In this document: positions 61,337-64,000 of the stretch, one piece after another
Numbering within the stretch: position 1 is the first letter of the stretch
Layout of the letters: every line of letters starts with the position of its first letter
Assembly: GCA_003342895.1 (NCBI GenBank)
Contig: PTFA01000055.1
Location: 4,249,382 to 4,313,381, forward strand
Direction of reading: 5' to 3'
Source of the DNA: Casuarius casuarius
Taxonomy: Eukaryota > Chordata > Aves > Casuariiformes > Casuariidae
DNA length: 64,000 bases
Made by a program: the position numbers and the translations under genes
The notes under the pieces: generated by a model
Databases searched by the model: none
What the model was told of the DNA's origin: nothing
The model's input: only the letters and a program-made list of their open reading frames with translations

Positions 61337-64000
61337 CTGTAGAAGAACAAAATATGGTAGTATTTGTGCATCACATGTTTAAAAAGCCACTGTGGGGGTC
61401 CTAGCGGCTTGTATTTTTTTTTGGGGGGGGGTTGGGGGGGCAGACATACTTCAAAACCTACAGACTTTGATTAGCCCTTAGAAGTATTTAACCTGAATTG
61501 TGTTGACACCAGTTCTGAAGACTCTCAGCAGTTTCCCTTCTCAGTAAAGGCTTATCTAATCATTTCCAAAACAGCAATAAAGCCTAACTGATCTACATAC
61601 ATGCCAAGAAGTTTTAGTGGCTTTTTTTGTTCTTTTGTTTTTTTCATTAAAATATGCTCAGAGAATTTAGTGGTAACTGTTCCTCCTGCTTTATGCCTCT
61701 TTTCTAGATGTTATGATGAGCTTTGCACAGATCTAGAGGATAAGCTGTAGTTTTCTCCCCAACAGAGATTTCCAGGGAGGGAATCCCAGTTTCAGATAGT
61801 AAGTTTTGGGACTCAGGAGCTAAATGAAAGTTCCAGAAATCCAGGTTCCATCTCAAAACCACACTGACAGGGGAAATGAAATTTAGGGCCAAGTAACTCC
61901 CTGCTTTGCGGCAAACTCAAGACTGAGGCAGAAACATTTCAAAAAGTGAGCAAGGAAATGTTTCTTTCTCCTGTGGGTCAACTATGCAATTAGATGATCC
62001 TGCCAAGAGTAATTTTATTTTAATGAACACAAGAAATTATAGGTAAAAATGATCCAAAAAGTGGTATATACAGACAGGAAAGTATTTCTGAAATACAAAC
62101 ATGAAAATATTGAGTACCAGGGAAAAAAAAGTCATGAAAGCCAGACACTTAATGAGAAATTTTTGTAACCAAAAGTCAATTTTCCATTAAGAATCATTCA
62201 AATTAAAAATAAAATTTATTTTGTGATTTTAGTAGCTCACACTAGCCTTCCAGCTTTGTAAATCACAACCACTTCAGCTGTGACTGCAAGCTCTCTTTGA
62301 AATTTAGCTATTTGTATTTCTGAAAATAATTTGAAGTGTTCCTACAATCCAAATATACATACTTTCTGGCCTGCACAGTGGATATTCAAAAAGAAAAAAA
62401 AAAGTTAAAGCGGAGAAAAAAGAAAAAAACAAGCTATACAACAGTACAAAAATGTGCTCCAAAAAGCAACACCACACATAAGCACCGTTGTACAATTCCC
62501 TGTTTATATCAGGTTAGAGAGAAATCAGCCTCTCTTTTCACAAACCCATTGTTTTTTAAAAACAGGTTCCAAAGCTTTGTCAGTAGAGGCCATAATACCT
62601 CTATTTAGAAGGAAGGACAAACAGTGATGAAACTGAATACAAGATAAACATCAACAGGCCTGAAATTCTTGGAAACAATTTTAAGTTATCAAACAGAACA
62701 ATATTTGGGAAGATTAGTATGAAGATAAGCAACAGAGTGTTAGAAACAAACACAGCTCTTCACGAATATGAGCGAATATCACTATGAGAGGACAAAACAG
62801 ATCTTGCACACTTTGCAGAAAGTATTTGTCAAATTATCACATGGGAAATTTGAATCTGATGCTAAATCAGAAGCCTGTATCTGGTATACTGATTTGATGT
62901 CCAGATAAAAGCTAGAAAGTTAATCACCTATAATGGAAACTTTTCAAGGTGGAAGAGGAGGGACTGTTAGTTGCTGGGAATTCTTAGCAAATCTCAAAAC
63001 ATACTGAACTCCACATTGAGGAAATTATTTACAATTTCATCATTATTTTAAAGTATCAGTCACTTGGGAACATTTCAGAAGGACATGGTCAAGACACCAG
63101 CTTCTCAGTAACAGAAACAAGACAGCTACAGCAAAAGTGTATCCCGTTATACCCTAGGAAAACCTGCACCGTGACAGCTTCAAAAGACCCCACCTACCAA
63201 CCTTCTGGACTGCTTTCAGGGTTTGTTTTGTTTAATTCATAAAACAAGCACTAACAGGTTTAATAAGCAATAGTTCTTTTCATCAATTTGTCACATATTT
63301 TCCTAGGAAAAATAACATGCCAGAGAACATGATTGAAGAAATATGTATAAAAATCCTATTCCTCAGTGAAAACTCCTTCTGCTTATGCTGAATGCTAAAA
63401 TATATACATATATATTCATATTCTCATGGCATGCCTATATTTATTAGTGTTACACACTAATGCTATAGCATAGAAAGATGCACTGTAGGTAAATGAAATG
63501 CAAGGATCCCTCCCTTTTTTGCTCTTCAGAGAGACTGCAGAGTAGAGTCAGGGGATTAGAAAGGTTTAAGCAGGAAAAATAAAAAAAGACTCAAAGCGGA
63601 GGAATGAGAAAGTGAAAGTAAGCTAGAGGTAGAAGTGGACAAAGAATTTCAGTTCAACACGATTCAAATATGGATACAGCCTAAGCTTATGTAATAAATA
63701 AGGCCCAGAAAATATCTTAGTAGGTTTGTGAGGGCCAGAGTATTATAAATAAGCTCCAATTATGTGATCCAAGGCCAGTAAAAATAACTGAAACAGAGCC
63801 TGAATAACTTCTAAAGCAGGCAAAACAAAGGATGCTAAGAACAATGAGAACACACTTCTCCCATCCAATTCAATTCTTACGTTTCAAGGGACAGATGTCT
63901 TTAATGAAGTTTCAACAGAGTATCTGCCCCATACTTCTCCCCTAGCACTTCTGATTTTGCAATCATGTTTTTATTTTCATCTGAAAATGCTCTTGGTTTA
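61337..64000 (-). other. ELOVL7 intron, running off the right edge
   Basis: No upstream ELOVL7 exon (in particular the one with the HxxHH box) was found up to the window end, so this is taken as a single intron. It includes a T/G homopolymer cluster at 61411-61440. Otherwise AT-rich, with no mobile element recognised. Confidence 0.65.
61411..61440. repeat. T/G homopolymer cluster in ELOVL7 intron
   Basis: A T run of nine bases followed by G9, TT and G7. Similar in style to the cluster at 11936-11993. Confidence 0.85.

Noticed and set aside
1..64000. CRISPR arrays, bacterial operons, phage or toxin systems, tRNA and rRNA genes
   Set aside because: The sequence is clearly vertebrate nuclear DNA with introns and CR1 elements. 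No regularly spaced repeats or RNA-gene signatures were seen.
61337..64000. Further ELOVL7 exons, including the HxxHH box exon
   Set aside because: No stretch on the minus strand encodes the expected FLHVFHH-type motif with splice sites, so these exons must lie beyond the window.

Overview
The window is vertebrate nuclear DNA, most probably from a bird. It is AT-rich, with long gene-free stretches, homopolymers and microsatellites. It carries CR1 retrotransposon pieces (a CR1 3' tail at about 430-540 and a decayed CR1 reverse-transcriptase segment at about 42.88-43.69 kb) and two recognisable genes split by GT-AG introns. DEPDC1B occupies only about 16 kb here against roughly 100 kb in human, which fits an avian genome. 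The order DEPDC1B-ELOVL7 on one strand is the order at human 5q12; that block lies on the Z chromosome in chicken, so Z linkage is a reasonable inference but cannot be shown from this sequence.

Layout. 1-39.4 kb: no protein-coding gene recognised; CR1 tail, old repeat remnants, a (GA)n microsatellite, a short tandem repeat and two assembly gaps (18296-18385 and 33077-33086). By synteny this is the far side of the PDE4D/PART1 interval, but no exon of either was recognised. 39.44-55.42 kb, minus strand: a complete DEPDC1B gene. I assembled eleven coding exons whose phases all match and whose total is exactly 1,590 nt (529 codons plus stop), the length of the human protein. 55.02-55.98 kb: a CpG island over exon 1 and the promoter. 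It holds a cell-cycle arrangement: a CHR element, two same-orientation CCAAT boxes, an E-box, GC boxes and a pair of MYB consensus sites. 56.0-58.2 kb: short intergenic stretch. About 58.2-64 kb, minus strand: the 3' part of ELOVL7, with the last two coding exons (113 residues) and the 3' UTR; its upstream exons lie beyond the right edge.

The two genes are unrelated in function. DEPDC1B is a mitosis-associated DEP/Rho-GAP-like protein. ELOVL7 is an endoplasmic-reticulum fatty-acid elongase. They are neighbours in tandem, with ELOVL7 ending upstream of the DEPDC1B promoter. I found no operon-like, CRISPR, phage or novel defence system. The most interesting signals are the DEPDC1B promoter architecture, a 19-base T run abutting the exon 7 splice acceptor, a changed ELOVL7 C-terminal retrieval signal and a G-rich block in the ELOVL7 3' UTR. 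The long open frames in the CpG island are composition artefacts.
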